From Leucobacter ruminantium (GTDB taxonomy: Bacteria > Actinomycetota > Actinomycetes > Actinomycetales > Microbacteriaceae): a stretch of DNA of 64,000 nt. Below, piece after piece: positions 42,868-51,893 of the stretch (within the stretch, counting starts at the first letter, position 1; every line of letters starts with the position of its first letter). The notes under the pieces are model-generated. The model had not been told where the DNA came from and searched no databases. It was given only the letters and a program-made list of their open reading frames with translations. A program made the translations under genes and the position numbers. The stretch is taken from positions 54,524-118,523 of the forward strand of contig NZ_JAGDYL010000009.1 in the NCBI RefSeq assembly GCF_017565705.1, in the 5' to 3' direction.

Positions 42868-43755
42868 ATGGCACTGGATTTCGAGCGGCTGCGCGAGACG
42901 CGCGCCGCGAACCCCGCCGCCATCGGCAGGGCGCTCGCCGAGCGCAGGCGCCGCGACGTCATCGCCGGTGATGGCCGACTCTTCATCGTCGCCGCGGACC
43001 ACCCCGCGCGCGGCGCGATCGCGGTCGGCGACAACCCGACCGCGATGGCCAACCGCTACGAGCTGCTCGAGCGCATGGCGCTCGCCCTCTCGCGTCCCGG
43101 TGTCGACGGCGTGCTCGGCACCCCCGACATCATCGACGACCTCGCGGCGCTCGGTCTGCTCGACGACAAGATCGTCGTGGGATCCATGAACCGCGGCGGT
43201 CTGCGCGGCGCCTCCTTCGAGATGGACGACCGCTACACCGCCTACGACATCGCGGCGATGAAGCGCCAGGGCCTCGATTTCGCGAAGACCCTCATCCGCG
43301 TGGATCTCGATGATGCGGGCACGCTGCCGACGCTCGAGGCGACGGCGCGCGCCGTGGACGCGGCGGCGGCGGCCGAGCTGCCGATCATGCTCGAGCCCTT
43401 CATGAGCAGCCGCGTGAACGGGAAGGTCGTCAACGATCTCACCGCCGAAGCCGTCATCCTCTCCACAGCCATCGCCTCCGGGCTCGGCAATTCCAGCGCC
43501 TACACCTGGATGAAGCTGCCCGTGGTCGACGGGATGGAGCGCGTCATGGAGGCCACGACGATGCCCACGCTGCTGCTCGGCGGCGACAACGGCGGAGATC
43601 CCGATGAGACCTTCGCCTCCTGGGAGCGCGCGCTCGCGCTGCCCGGCGTGCGCGGCCTGACCGTCGGGCGCACCCTGCTCTACCCGCACGACGGCGACGT
43701 CGCCGCGGCCGTCGACATCGCGGCGCGCCTCGTCCACACGGACCTCGCAGCGTAG
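42868..43755 (+). CDS. Actinobacterial 6-phospho-5-dehydro-2-deoxy-D-gluconate aldolase (Cgl0159-like TIM barrel)
   Basis: 295 residues. LFIVAADHPARGAIAVG, VGSMNRGGLRGASFE, KTLIRVDLDD, IMLEPFMS and LLLGGDNGGDP define the family found next to iolC in Corynebacterium and Streptomyces clusters, where no iolJ is present. Lysines in the KTLIR and KLPVV segments could form a Schiff base. It is assigned to cleave the IolC product to DHAP and malonate semialdehyde. ATG 42868 after GAAGGGA; nearest upstream gene ends three bases before. Confidence 0.82.
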   Translation: MALDFERLRETRAANPAAIGRALAERRRRDVIAGDGRLFIVAADHPARGAIAVGDNPTAMANRYELLERMALALSRPGVDGVLGTPDIIDDLAALGLLDDKIVVGSMNRGGLRGASFEMDDRYTAYDIAAMKRQGLDFAKTLIRVDLDDAGTLPTLEATARAVDAAAAAELPIMLEPFMSSRVNGKVVNDLTAEAVILSTAIASGLGNSSAYTWMKLPVVDGMERVMEATTMPTLLLGGDNGGDPDETFASWERALALPGVRGLTVGRTLLYPHDGDVAAAVDIAARLVHTDLAA

Positions 43756-43870
43756 CGGACCCCCCCGGGCGCCGAAGCCCGGTAGCGGAAACCCGCGGGC
43801 CCCTGGAGAATGTCAGTGGCCCCGCCCACTATCGAAGAATCCACCCCAGCCAGTCAAGGAAGCAGCACAC

Positions 43871-45382
43871 ATGAGCACTGAACTCCCCGTGATCAACCAC
43901 TGGATCGACGGCGCGATCCGCGAGTCGAAGAGCGGCAGCACCGCCCCCGTCTACAACCCGGCCACCGGCCAGGTGCAGGCCAATGTCGCGCTCGCCGACC
44001 AGGCCGAGATCGACGAGGCCATCGCCTCGGCGCAGCGGGGCTTCGAGGTGTGGAGCGAGTTCTCCATGGCGAAGCGCCAGACGGTCATCTTCAAGTTCCG
44101 CGAGCTGCTCAACGAGCGCAAGCCCGAACTCGCGAAGATCATCACCTCCGAGCACGGCAAGGTGCTCTCCGACGCGATGGGCGAGATCCTCCGCGGCCAG
44201 GAGGTCGTCGAGCTCGCGACCGGCTTCCCGCATCTCATCAAGGGCGCCTTCTCCGAGAACGCGTCGACCGGCATCGACGTCTATTCGATCAAGCAGCCCC
44301 TCGGCGTGGTCGGCATCATCTCGCCCTTCAACTTCCCCGCCATGGTGCCGATGTGGTTCTTCCCCATCGCCATCGCCGCGGGCAACTCGGTCATCGTGAA
44401 GCCGAGCGAGAAGGATCCCTCGGCCTCGATCTGGATGGCGCAGCTCTGGAAGGAGGCGGGCCTGCCCGACGGCGTCTTCACCGTGCTCAACGGCGACAAG
44501 CTCGCCGTCGACGGCCTGCTGAACGCCCCCGAGGTGCAGTCGATCTCGTTCGTGGGCTCGACCCCGATCGCCCAGTACATCTACGAGACCGCCTCGAAGA
44601 ACGGCAAGCGCGTGCAGGCGCTCGGCGGTGCGAAGAACCACATGCTGGTGCTGCCCGATGCCGATCTCGACCTCGTCGCCGACCAGGCGATCAACGCCGG
44701 TTACGGCGCCGCGGGCGAGCGCTGCATGGCCATCTCGGTCGTGCTCGCGGTCGAGCCCGTCGCCGACGAACTGATCGAGAAGATCAAGGAGCGCATCGCG
44801 AAGCTCAACATCGGCAACGGCGCGCTGAGCCCCGAGCCCGACATGGGTCCGGTCATCTCGGGTGTGCACCGCGACAAGATCTCGGGCTACGTCGACATCG
44901 CCGAGGCCGACGGCGCCGACATCCTCGTCGACGGCCGCAACTTCAAGGTCGACGGCCACGAGGACGGCTTCTTCTTCGGCCCGACGCTCATCGACAACAT
45001 TCCGCTCGACTCGCGCGCCTACACCGAGGAGATCTTCGGCCCGGTGCTCTCGATCGTGCGCGTGAAGACCTTCGAGGAGGGCGTGCGCCTCATCAACTCG
45101 GGTGCCTTCGGCAACGGCACCGCGATCTTCACGAACGACGGCGGGGCCGCGCGCCGCTTCCAGCACGAGATCCAGGTCGGCATGATCGGCATCAACGTGC
45201 CGATCCCGGTGCCTGTCGCCTACCACTCCTTCGGCGGCTGGAAGGCCTCGCTGTTCGGCGACGCCAAGGCCTACGGCGTGCACGGCTTCGACTTCTTCAC
45301 CCGTGAGAAGGCGATCACCAGCCGCTGGCTCGATCCCGCCACGCACGGCGGTATCAACCTGGGCTTCCCCCAGAACGACTGA
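43871..45382 (+). CDS. iolA: CoA-acylating methylmalonate/malonate-semialdehyde dehydrogenase
   Basis: 503 residues, aldehyde-dehydrogenase fold. GVVGIISPFNFPAMVP, FVGSTPIAQYIY and catalytic Cys285 in GERCMAIS are present; the MmsA-type long loop and lack of the usual Glu general base are family features. It converts malonate semialdehyde to acetyl-CoA and CO2 with NAD+ and CoA, the last inositol step. A 115-base spacer separates it from the aldolase gene. Also serves valine catabolism in relatives. Confidence 0.93.
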   Translation: MSTELPVINHWIDGAIRESKSGSTAPVYNPATGQVQANVALADQAEIDEAIASAQRGFEVWSEFSMAKRQTVIFKFRELLNERKPELAKIITSEHGKVLSDAMGEILRGQEVVELATGFPHLIKGAFSENASTGIDVYSIKQPLGVVGIISPFNFPAMVPMWFFPIAIAAGNSVIVKPSEKDPSASIWMAQLWKEAGLPDGVFTVLNGDKLAVDGLLNAPEVQSISFVGSTPIAQYIYETASKNGKRVQALGGAKNHMLVLPDADLDLVADQAINAGYGAAGERCMAISVVLAVEPVADELIEKIKERIAKLNIGNGALSPEPDMGPVISGVHRDKISGYVDIAEADGADILVDGRNFKVDGHEDGFFFGPTLIDNIPLDSRAYTEEIFGPVLSIVRVKTFEEGVRLINSGAFGNGTAIFTNDGGAARRFQHEIQVGMIGINVPIPVPVAYHSFGGWKASLFGDAKAYGVHGFDFFTREKAITSRWLDPATHGGINLGFPQND

Positions 45383-45388
45383 GAACAT

Positions 45389-45452
45389 CCGCCGGTCGAG
45401 CGGGCGAAGCGAATCGAAACCCTCGACTCGCCGAGCTCCGCTCGACCGGCGG
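45389..45452. repeat. REP-like inverted repeat between iolA and iolB
   Basis: CCGCCGGTCGAGCG (45389-45402) pairs with CGCTCGACCGGCGG (45439-45452), a perfect 14-bp stem; inside is the AGCGAATCGAAAC tail variant of the family. Confidence 0.75.
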
Positions 45453-45495
45453 ACACACTCCGACTCGACCGGTGGCACCGGTGGAAGGGCAAGAA

Positions 45496-46413
45496 ATGAC
45501 CGAGCAGGCCGAACGCTGGTTCCATCGCCGCGGTGAACTCGCCGAGGGCGGCTGGGAGAGCGTCGTCGACGAGCGCACCCCGGGCTGGGAGCACACGGGA
45601 ATCCGTGTGGCGCGTCTGAAGCAGGGCGAGTCGATCGCTCTCGAAGGCACGGGAGTCGAGCGACTCGTCGTTCCCCTCTCCGGCGCGTTCTCCGTCTCGC
45701 ACGTCGAGGAGGGATCCGAGACGGTGACCGAGCTGCGCGGCCGCGCATCGGTCTTCGACGGCCCCACCGACGTGCTCTACCTCTCGGCTGCGGCCACCGG
45801 CACCGTCACGGCGGTCTCGCCCGGCGAGACCCGCTTCCTCGTCGCGACCTCGCCGACCGACGTCGTGCGCCCGACCCGATACATGCCGGTCGAGGAGGTG
45901 CCCGTGGAGCTTCGCGGTGCCGGCGCCTCGAGCCGTCAGGTGCACAACTTCGGCCGCAAGGAGGCGCTCGACGCAGCCCGCTTCATCGTGGTCGAGGTCA
46001 TCACGCCGGCAGAGAACTGGTCGTCGTATCCGCCGCACAAGCACGACGAGAACCTGCCGGGCCACGAGTCTGAGCTCGAGGAGATCTACTACTTCGAGGT
46101 CGCCCCGACGAAGGGCGCGCCCGAGGGCGTCAGCGAGGAGCACGCCTTCGGCATGTTCAGCACCTATTCGTCGCCTGCGGGGCAGATCGAGATCGACTCG
46201 CAGGTCAAGACCGGCGACGTCGCCCTCGTGCCCTACGGATACCACGGCCCCGCGGTCGCGGCCCCCGGTTACGACATGTACTACCTCAATGTGATGGCCG
46301 GCCCCGACCCCGAGCGTACCTGGCTCATCAGCGACGACCCCGCTCACGGCTGGGTGCGCGATACCTGGGAGGGGCAGCAGCTCGACTCCCGCCTCCCCTT
46401 CACCGCGGAGTAG
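45496..46413 (+). CDS. iolB: 5-deoxy-glucuronate isomerase
   Basis: 305 residues, double cupin. WSSYPPHKHDENLPGHE with the metal-binding His-x-His-x(n)-Glu set and ELEEIYYFEVAP are IolB signatures, with PYGYHGPAVAAPGYDMYYLNVMAGP near the C-terminal cupin. It isomerises 5-deoxy-D-glucuronate to 5-dehydro-2-deoxygluconate. ATG 45496 after GGAAGGG; an in-frame ATG at 45472 lacks an RBS. Confidence 0.94.
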   Translation: MTEQAERWFHRRGELAEGGWESVVDERTPGWEHTGIRVARLKQGESIALEGTGVERLVVPLSGAFSVSHVEEGSETVTELRGRASVFDGPTDVLYLSAAATGTVTAVSPGETRFLVATSPTDVVRPTRYMPVEEVPVELRGAGASSRQVHNFGRKEALDAARFIVVEVITPAENWSSYPPHKHDENLPGHESELEEIYYFEVAPTKGAPEGVSEEHAFGMFSTYSSPAGQIEIDSQVKTGDVALVPYGYHGPAVAAPGYDMYYLNVMAGPDPERTWLISDDPAHGWVRDTWEGQQLDSRLPFTAE

Positions 46414-46416
46414 GCG

Positions 46417-46459
46417 GGGACGTCCGCTCGCCTCCGTCGGCCGAGCGAGCGGACGTCCC
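46417..46459. repeat. Hairpin between iolB and iolD
   Basis: GGGACGTCCGCTCGC (46417-46431) and GCGAGCGGACGTCCC (46445-46459): perfect 15-bp stem starting just after the iolB stop. May slow decay or partly terminate. Confidence 0.7.
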
Positions 46460-46460
46460 T

Positions 46461-46493
46461 CCGCTGGTTGAGCGAGCGGAGCGAGTCGAAACC
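46461..46493. repeat. REP-like element before iolD
   Basis: CCGCTGGTTGAGCGAGCGG then AGCGAGTCGAAACC, abutting the preceding hairpin; a degenerate partner is at about 46509-46543. Confidence 0.65.
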
Positions 46494-46580
46494 GAGAGAC
46501 CCCGCGTTCCGACTCGTCGCAAGCTCCTCGCTCAGCGAGGGAAGAACCGACGAACTGCAACATCTTGAACGGAGATACCG

Positions 46581-48506
46581 ATGACCACACGCCGCATGAC
46601 CGTTAGCCAGGCGCTCGTCGAGTTCCTGGCGAACCAGTGGACCGTCGACCGCGCCGCCGACGGCACTGAGATTCGCGAGCGCACCATCCCGGGCATGTTC
46701 GGCATCTTCGGGCACGGCAACGTCGCGGGCGTGGGCCAGGCGCTGAAGCAGTTCAACGTCGAGAACCCCGACCTCATGCCCTACTACCAGGCGCGCAACG
46801 AGCAGGCCATGGTGCATCAGGCCGTCGGTTACGCCCGCATGCATCGCCGACGCGGCTGCTACGCATCCGCCGCGTCGGTCGGCCCGGGCGCGAGCAACAT
46901 GCTCACCGGCGCGGCGCTCGCCACGACCAACCGTCTGCCCGCGCTGCTGCTGCCGAGCGACACCTTCGCGACGCGCGTAGCGGATCCGGTGCTGCAGCAG
47001 CTCGAGCAGCCGCACGACATCGGGCTCACCGTCAACGACGCCTTCCGTCCCGTCTCGAAGTTCTTCGACCGCGTGCAGCGGCCCGAGCAGCTGTTCTCGA
47101 TCGCCCTCGCCGCGATGCGCGTGCTCACCGACCCCGCCGAGACCGGCGCCGTCACGATCGCGCTTCCCGAGGACGTGCAGGCCGAGGCCATGGACGTGCC
47201 GGTCGAGTTCCTGCAGCCGCGCGAGTGGCGCATCCGACGCCCGCGGCCCGATCGCGACGCGATCTCCCTCGCGATCGAGGCGATCCGCGCCGCGAAGCGC
47301 CCCTTCATCGTCGCAGGCGGTGGCGTGCTCTACTCCGACGCTGAGGAGCAGCTGCGCGAGCTCGTCGAGGAGACGGGGATCCCTGTCGGCACCTCGCAGG
47401 CCGGCGGTGGAGTGCTCGCCTGGGATCACCCCCAGAACCTCGGCGGCGTCGGCGCCACGGGCACCCTCGCGGCGAACCGTCTCGCAGCCGAGGCCGACGT
47501 GATCATCGGCATCGGCACGCGCTACAGCGATTTCACCACCGCCTCGCGCACGGCGTTCCAGAACCCCGACGTGAAGTTCGTGAACATCAACGTCGCGTCG
47601 TTCGACGCCTACAAGCACGGCACGCAGATCCCCGTGATCGCCGACGCCCGCGAGGCGATCCTCGAACTGCACGATGCGCTCTCCGAGCTGCGAGTCGACG
47701 CCGACTACGCGAAGCGCATCGCCGCTGAGAAGGCGGAGTGGGACGCGACGGTGGACGAGGCCTTCGCGCCCTCGGGTCTCGCGCTGCCCGGACAGCCCGA
47801 GATCATCGGAGCCGTGCAGCGCGCCTCGGCGCCCGAAGACGTCATCGTGCAGGCCGCGGGATCCCTTCCCGGGGATCTCCACAAGCTGTGGCGGGTGCGA
47901 GACGCCCTCGGCTACCACGTCGAGTACGCCTACTCGTGCATGGGCTACGAGATCGCCGGCGGTCTCGGCGCCAAGCGCGGCCTCGTCGCCGCGGGCGACG
48001 ACCGCGACGTCATCGTGATGGTGGGCGACGGCTCGTACCTCATGCTCAACACCGAGCTCGTCACCGCCGTCGCCGAGGGCATCAAGCTCATCGTGATCCT
48101 CATCCAGAATCACGGCTACGCCTCGATCGGTCACCTCTCCGAGACGGTCGGCTCGGAGCGCTTCGGCACCTGGTACCGCGAGTACGACGCGGACGCGAAG
48201 AACTTCCAGGGCGACCAGGTGCTGCCGGTCGACCTCGCGATGAACGCCCGCAGCTACGGCATGGACGTCATCGAGATCGAGCCCGGCGCCTCGGCGATCG
48301 ACGACCTCGGCGCTGCGATCGCCGCAGCGAAGGCCTCGGATCGGTCGACCTTCATCCACATCAACAGCGATCCGCTGATCTACGCCCCCGACGGCGCCGG
48401 TTGGTGGGACGTGCCCGTGCCGCAGGTGTCGACGCTCGAGTCGACGCAGCGCGCCCGCGCCGAGTACGAGGAGCAGCAGGCGGCGCAGAAGCCGCTGCTC
48501 GGCTGA
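46581..48506 (+). CDS. iolD: 3D-(3,5/4)-trihydroxycyclohexane-1,2-dione hydrolase
   Basis: 641 residues, thiamine-diphosphate enzyme of the acetolactate-synthase type. GMFGIFGHGNVAGVGQAL, catalytic Glu in QARNEQAMVHQA, and the ThDP/Mg motif VGDGSYLMLNTELVTA are complete. It hydrolytically opens the six-membered ring to 5-deoxyglucuronate. Family-typical length. ATG after ACGGAGAT. Confidence 0.94.
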   Translation: MTTRRMTVSQALVEFLANQWTVDRAADGTEIRERTIPGMFGIFGHGNVAGVGQALKQFNVENPDLMPYYQARNEQAMVHQAVGYARMHRRRGCYASAASVGPGASNMLTGAALATTNRLPALLLPSDTFATRVADPVLQQLEQPHDIGLTVNDAFRPVSKFFDRVQRPEQLFSIALAAMRVLTDPAETGAVTIALPEDVQAEAMDVPVEFLQPREWRIRRPRPDRDAISLAIEAIRAAKRPFIVAGGGVLYSDAEEQLRELVEETGIPVGTSQAGGGVLAWDHPQNLGGVGATGTLAANRLAAEADVIIGIGTRYSDFTTASRTAFQNPDVKFVNINVASFDAYKHGTQIPVIADAREAILELHDALSELRVDADYAKRIAAEKAEWDATVDEAFAPSGLALPGQPEIIGAVQRASAPEDVIVQAAGSLPGDLHKLWRVRDALGYHVEYAYSCMGYEIAGGLGAKRGLVAAGDDRDVIVMVGDGSYLMLNTELVTAVAEGIKLIVILIQNHGYASIGHLSETVGSERFGTWYREYDADAKNFQGDQVLPVDLAMNARSYGMDVIEIEPGASAIDDLGAAIAAAKASDRSTFIHINSDPLIYAPDGAGWWDVPVPQVSTLESTQRARAEYEEQQAAQKPLLG

Positions 48507-48551
48507 TCAGCGATCCCGGTCCTTCGCGGGCCGAGCGGCGCTTGCCATTCG

Positions 48552-48615
48552 TATGGGATCTGCCGAAGATATGCGATTTCGTTCGGGATCGGCCATATCT
48601 TCTGCAGATCCCATA
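48552..48615. repeat. Near-perfect 22-bp inverted repeat between iolD and iolE
   Basis: TATGGGATCTGCCGAAGATA+TG (48552-48573) against 48594-48615, one mismatch, 20-base loop. AT-rich relative to the surroundings. It lies between the iolD stop and operator site 2, so it may end the iolC-iolD transcript. Confidence 0.65.
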
Positions 48616-48665
48616 TGTATGGAGGGGCACCCTTGCGCTCCGATCCGTGTCCGCAGATTGGCTTA

Positions 48666-48699
48666 TTGTCCTATCAAACTCGGGTTTCGGGGGTAGGAT
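48666..48699 (+). promoter_or_regulatory. iol operator site 2 and -10 hexamer upstream of iolE
   Basis: TTGTCCTATCAA (48666-48677) followed by TAGGAT (48694-48699). Second member of the TTGTCCT-N2-CAA motif set, indicating a separate IolR-controlled promoter for iolE-iolG-iolH. Confidence 0.6.
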
Positions 48700-48738
48700 G
48701 ATCAGGTACCGAGTCATCGCGAGAAAGTGCGTGAGCAG

Positions 48739-49665
48739 ATGAGCGACGAAGCAATCGACAACCCCGGCCTCCGCATCGGCACGGCCCCCGATTCGTGGGG
48801 CGTATGGCATGCCGACGACCCGGTCCAGGTGCCGTGGGAGCGGTTCCTCGACGAGGTGGTGGAGGCCGGTTACGAGTGGATCGAACTCGGTCCCTACGGC
48901 TACCTGCCCACCGACCCGCATCGGCTCGAGGACGAACTCGGCAAGCGCGGGCTCAAGCTCTCGGCCGGCACGGTGTTCACCGGCTTCCACAAGGGCGAGG
49001 AGCAGTGGCAGCGCGCCTGGGACCAGGCCCTCGCCGTCGCAGGTCTCGCCTCGAAGCTCGGCGCCGAGCACCTCGTCGTCATCCCCGATCTGTGGCGCAG
49101 CGACGTGACCGGCGAGAACCTCGAACCGCGCACCCTCACCGACGAGCAGTGGACGAAGCTCGCTGCCGGCCACGACCGCCTCGGCAAGGCTTTGCTCGAG
49201 GAGTTCGGCATGAAGCAGCAGTTCCACTCGCACGCCGACAGCCACGTCGGCACCACCCGCGAGGTGCTGCGCTTCCTCGACGAGACCGACCCCCGCTACA
49301 CCAACCTCTGCCTCGACACCGGCCACTTCGCCTACTACGGCGGCGACAACGTGAAGCTCATCGAGGATCGCCCCGAGCGCATCGGCTACCTGCACCTCAA
49401 GCAGGTCGACCCGACGCTGCTCTTCGACGTGCTGAAGAACGACACCTCGTTCGTCGACGCGGTCGCCGACGGCATCATGATCGAGCCGCCGAACGGCATC
49501 CCCGAGCTCGGGCCCGTCATCGAGGCCGTCGCGAAGATCGACCCCGACATCTTCGCGATCGTCGAGCAGGACATGTACGGCTGCGACGTCGACCGGCCCT
49601 TCCCGATCGCCAAGCGCACCCGCGAGCACATCTTCGGCTGCACGCACCTGGCGAGAATCAGCTGA
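48739..49665 (+). CDS. iolE: Inosose dehydratase-like TIM-barrel protein
   Basis: 308 residues, AP-endonuclease-2/xylose-isomerase-like barrel. GTAPDSWGVWHADDPVQVPW and EWIELGPYGYLPTDP are the actinobacterial IolE signature, with metal ligands in HADSHVGTT, CLDTGHFAYYGG and AIVEQDMYG. It dehydrates scyllo-inosose. The B. subtilis IolE differs at the N terminus, so function rests on context and family. ATG 48739 is the first of the frame after operator site 2. Confidence 0.82.
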   Translation: MSDEAIDNPGLRIGTAPDSWGVWHADDPVQVPWERFLDEVVEAGYEWIELGPYGYLPTDPHRLEDELGKRGLKLSAGTVFTGFHKGEEQWQRAWDQALAVAGLASKLGAEHLVVIPDLWRSDVTGENLEPRTLTDEQWTKLAAGHDRLGKALLEEFGMKQQFHSHADSHVGTTREVLRFLDETDPRYTNLCLDTGHFAYYGGDNVKLIEDRPERIGYLHLKQVDPTLLFDVLKNDTSFVDAVADGIMIEPPNGIPELGPVIEAVAKIDPDIFAIVEQDMYGCDVDRPFPIAKRTREHIFGCTHLARIS

Positions 49666-49682
49666 ATCCGACCGTCCCTTGA

Positions 49683-49731
49683 TTTCGACTCGCTTCGCTC
49701 GCTCAATCAGCGGGTGCGATGCGAGTCGAAA
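49683..49731. repeat. REP-like inverted repeat between iolE and iolG
   Basis: TTTCGACTCGC (49683-49693) pairs with GCGAGTCGAAA (49721-49731); CGCTCGCTCAATCAGCGG lies in the loop. Confidence 0.7.
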
Positions 49732-49765
49732 CCCAGGATCTGAAACGAAACTGAAGGACATGACA

Positions 49766-50782
49766 ATGACCGAAGAACTCCGCGTCGCCGTCGTCGGCGC
49801 AGGCATGATGGGCGCCGACCACGTCAAGCGCATCACCCATCGCATCGCGGGTGCCCGTGTCTCGGCGATCGTCGAGCCGGATGCCGGCCGTGCGGAGGCT
49901 GCGGCGGCCGACGCCCCGGGATCCCTCGCCTTCACGAGCATCGAGGACGCGATCGCCGCAGGCGCCATGGACGCCGTGCTCATCGCCACCCCCGGCCAGT
50001 TCCACGCGCCCGTGCTGAAGCCCGCGCTCGACGCCCGACTGCCGATCCTGTGCGAGAAGCCGCTCACGCAGGACTCGGAGAGCTCGCTCGAGATCCTCGA
50101 GCTCGAGCAGCAGCTGGACCGCCCGCACATCCAGCTCGGCTTCATGCGCCGCTTCGACACCGAGTACCAGGCGCTGCGCGACCTCGTCGTCTCGGGCGAG
50201 AGCGGCGAGCTGCTCATGGTGCGCGCCCTGCACCGCAACCCCTCGGTGCCCGAGAGCTACACGAACGACATGCTCATCACCGATTCGGTGGTGCACGAGT
50301 TCGACGTCGTGCCGTGGCTCGCCGGTTCGCCCGTGAAGAGCGTCGAGGTGAAGCATCCGCGCCGCAACTCGCTCGCGCCCGAGCGCCTGAAGGAGCCGAT
50401 CCTCGTGATCATGGAGCTCGAGAACGGCGTGCTCGTCGACGTGGAGATGAACGTCAGCGTGCAGTTCGGCTACCAGGTCGCGACCGAGGCCGTGTTCGAG
50501 AAGGGCATCGCCCGCATCGGCCAGCCGTCCGGCCTGCAGCGCTGGGACGCCGGCTTCTTCCGTGTGAAGGATCACGAGAGCTTCGTGACGCGCTTCGCGG
50601 CCGCCTACGACGCGCAGATCCAGCGCTGGGTCGACGCGGTGCGGCGCGGCGACCTCATCGACGGCCCCAACGCCTGGGACGGCTACCTCGTCGCACTGTC
50701 CTGCGAGGCCGGCGTGAAGGCCCTCAACGAGGGCGGCATCGTGCCCGTCGAGGCGCCCGAGCGCCCCGCGTTCTACGCCTGA
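49766..50782 (+). CDS. iolG: myo-Inositol 2-dehydrogenase (Gfo/Idh/MocA family)
   Basis: 338 residues. Rossmann GAGMMGADH, CEKPLT with Lys98, and Asp173-x-x-x-His177 (DSVVHEFD) reproduce the catalytic Lys97/Asp172/His176 of Bacillus IolG. NAD+-dependent oxidation of myo-inositol to scyllo-inosose, first pathway step. ATG 49766 has GAAGGA seven bases upstream; the ATG at 49760 is too close. A second homologue is at 60266. Confidence 0.9.
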   Translation: MTEELRVAVVGAGMMGADHVKRITHRIAGARVSAIVEPDAGRAEAAAADAPGSLAFTSIEDAIAAGAMDAVLIATPGQFHAPVLKPALDARLPILCEKPLTQDSESSLEILELEQQLDRPHIQLGFMRRFDTEYQALRDLVVSGESGELLMVRALHRNPSVPESYTNDMLITDSVVHEFDVVPWLAGSPVKSVEVKHPRRNSLAPERLKEPILVIMELENGVLVDVEMNVSVQFGYQVATEAVFEKGIARIGQPSGLQRWDAGFFRVKDHESFVTRFAAAYDAQIQRWVDAVRRGDLIDGPNAWDGYLVALSCEAGVKALNEGGIVPVEAPERPAFYA

Positions 50783-50791
50783 TCATTCTCT

Positions 50792-50841
50792 CGGGTGAGG
50801 GATCCCGCCGCGGCGAAACGCGCGGCAGGATCCCTCACCCG
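50792..50841. repeat. Hairpin built from inverted GAGGGATC octamers between iolG and iolH
   Basis: CGGGTGAGGGATCCCGCCGC (from 50792) pairs with 50821-50841, one mismatch in 21 bp, 8-base loop. Each arm contains one GAGGGATC octamer. Confidence 0.75.
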
Positions 50842-50872
50842 CACCGAGCGCCCCACCCAGCAAAGGAGCACC

Positions 50873-51751
50873 ATGGCACGCATCGCACTCGATCCCACGC
50901 CCTACAACGGCACGGTCCACCTGCTCGACTTCCCCGACACCGTCGCACGGCTCGGCTACGAGTACCTGCAGCTGACGCCGAACCCCGACTTCGGCCGTCA
51001 CTTCCACCACCCGAAGGTGGACAGCGAGATGATCGCGAAGCTGAAGAAGCGGGCGAAGGATGCGGGCGTCACGATCACCTCGGTGTTGCCCGTGCAGCGC
51101 CTCGGCGGCCCCGAGCCGCACCAGGTGCGGGCCGCGATCCGCAACACGACGCGCTACATCGAGATCGCGGCCGAGCTCGAGGCGCCGATCCTCAACACGG
51201 AGTTCTCGGGCCGCCCCGAGCGCGAGGAGGAGTCGGAGAACTGCTTCTACGACGCGATGGAGGCGCTGATCCCCGTGCTCGAGCGCGAGGGCGTCACGAT
51301 GAACATCGACCCGCACCCCGACGACTTCGTCGAGGACGGGCTCGAGGGCTGGCGCATCATCCGCGGCCTCAACAGCGATCGGGTCGGCTTCGTGTACGTC
51401 GCCTCGCACACCTTCCACTACGGCGACCGCGCGACCTCGCTCATCCCCGAGATCGGGGATCGTCTCGGCGCCGTCTACACGGCCGACACCTTCGACCACA
51501 ACCGATCGAACGGGCTGCGCTACATCACCAACCCTCCCGGCAACGCCGTGCGCGTGCACCAGCACCTCGCGATCGGCGACGGCGACGTGGACTGGAGCGA
51601 GCTCTTCAGCACCCTGCGGAGCAGCGGCTTCCTCGACGACCCCGAGGCACTGATCGTGTCGAACGTCTTCGCCGAGGATGAGCGCGCCGACGAGGTCTCG
51701 AAGTTCCAGCTCGCGAAGCTGCGGGAGCTGATCGAGAACGCCGGGGCCTGA
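50873..51751 (+). CDS. iolH: IolH-like sugar phosphate isomerase/epimerase
   Basis: 292 residues, TIM barrel. MARIALDPTPYNGTVHLLDF, NTEFSGRPEREEESE and NIDPHPDDFVEDG followed by VASHTFHYGD give the metal ligands (Glu, Asp/His, His). IolH accompanies most inositol clusters; its reaction is not firmly established, an inosose or sugar epimerase being likely. ATG after AAAGGAG. Confidence 0.85.
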   Translation: MARIALDPTPYNGTVHLLDFPDTVARLGYEYLQLTPNPDFGRHFHHPKVDSEMIAKLKKRAKDAGVTITSVLPVQRLGGPEPHQVRAAIRNTTRYIEIAAELEAPILNTEFSGRPEREEESENCFYDAMEALIPVLEREGVTMNIDPHPDDFVEDGLEGWRIIRGLNSDRVGFVYVASHTFHYGDRATSLIPEIGDRLGAVYTADTFDHNRSNGLRYITNPPGNAVRVHQHLAIGDGDVDWSELFSTLRSSGFLDDPEALIVSNVFAEDERADEVSKFQLAKLRELIENAGA

Positions 51752-51795
51752 TCCCTGGCCGGCCCCGCGGGCCGCGGGCACCTCGCGCACATGCG

Positions 51796-51852
51796 AATCG
51801 GGGCGCTTGCGGTCGCTTCCAAACTCGGAAAGCGGCCGCAAGCGCCCCGATT
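51796..51852. terminator. Bidirectional terminator-like palindrome, repeat R2 copy 2
   Basis: AATCGGGGCGCTTGCGGTCG (from 51796) pairs with 51827-51852 with one mismatch over ~24 bp. It sits between convergent iolH and the transaldolase-like gene. The left arm repeats 16839-16861. Confidence 0.7.
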
Positions 51853-51893
51853 TCCACGGGGGAGGGCGGCAGGGGACGAGCCCGCGCTCGCGC

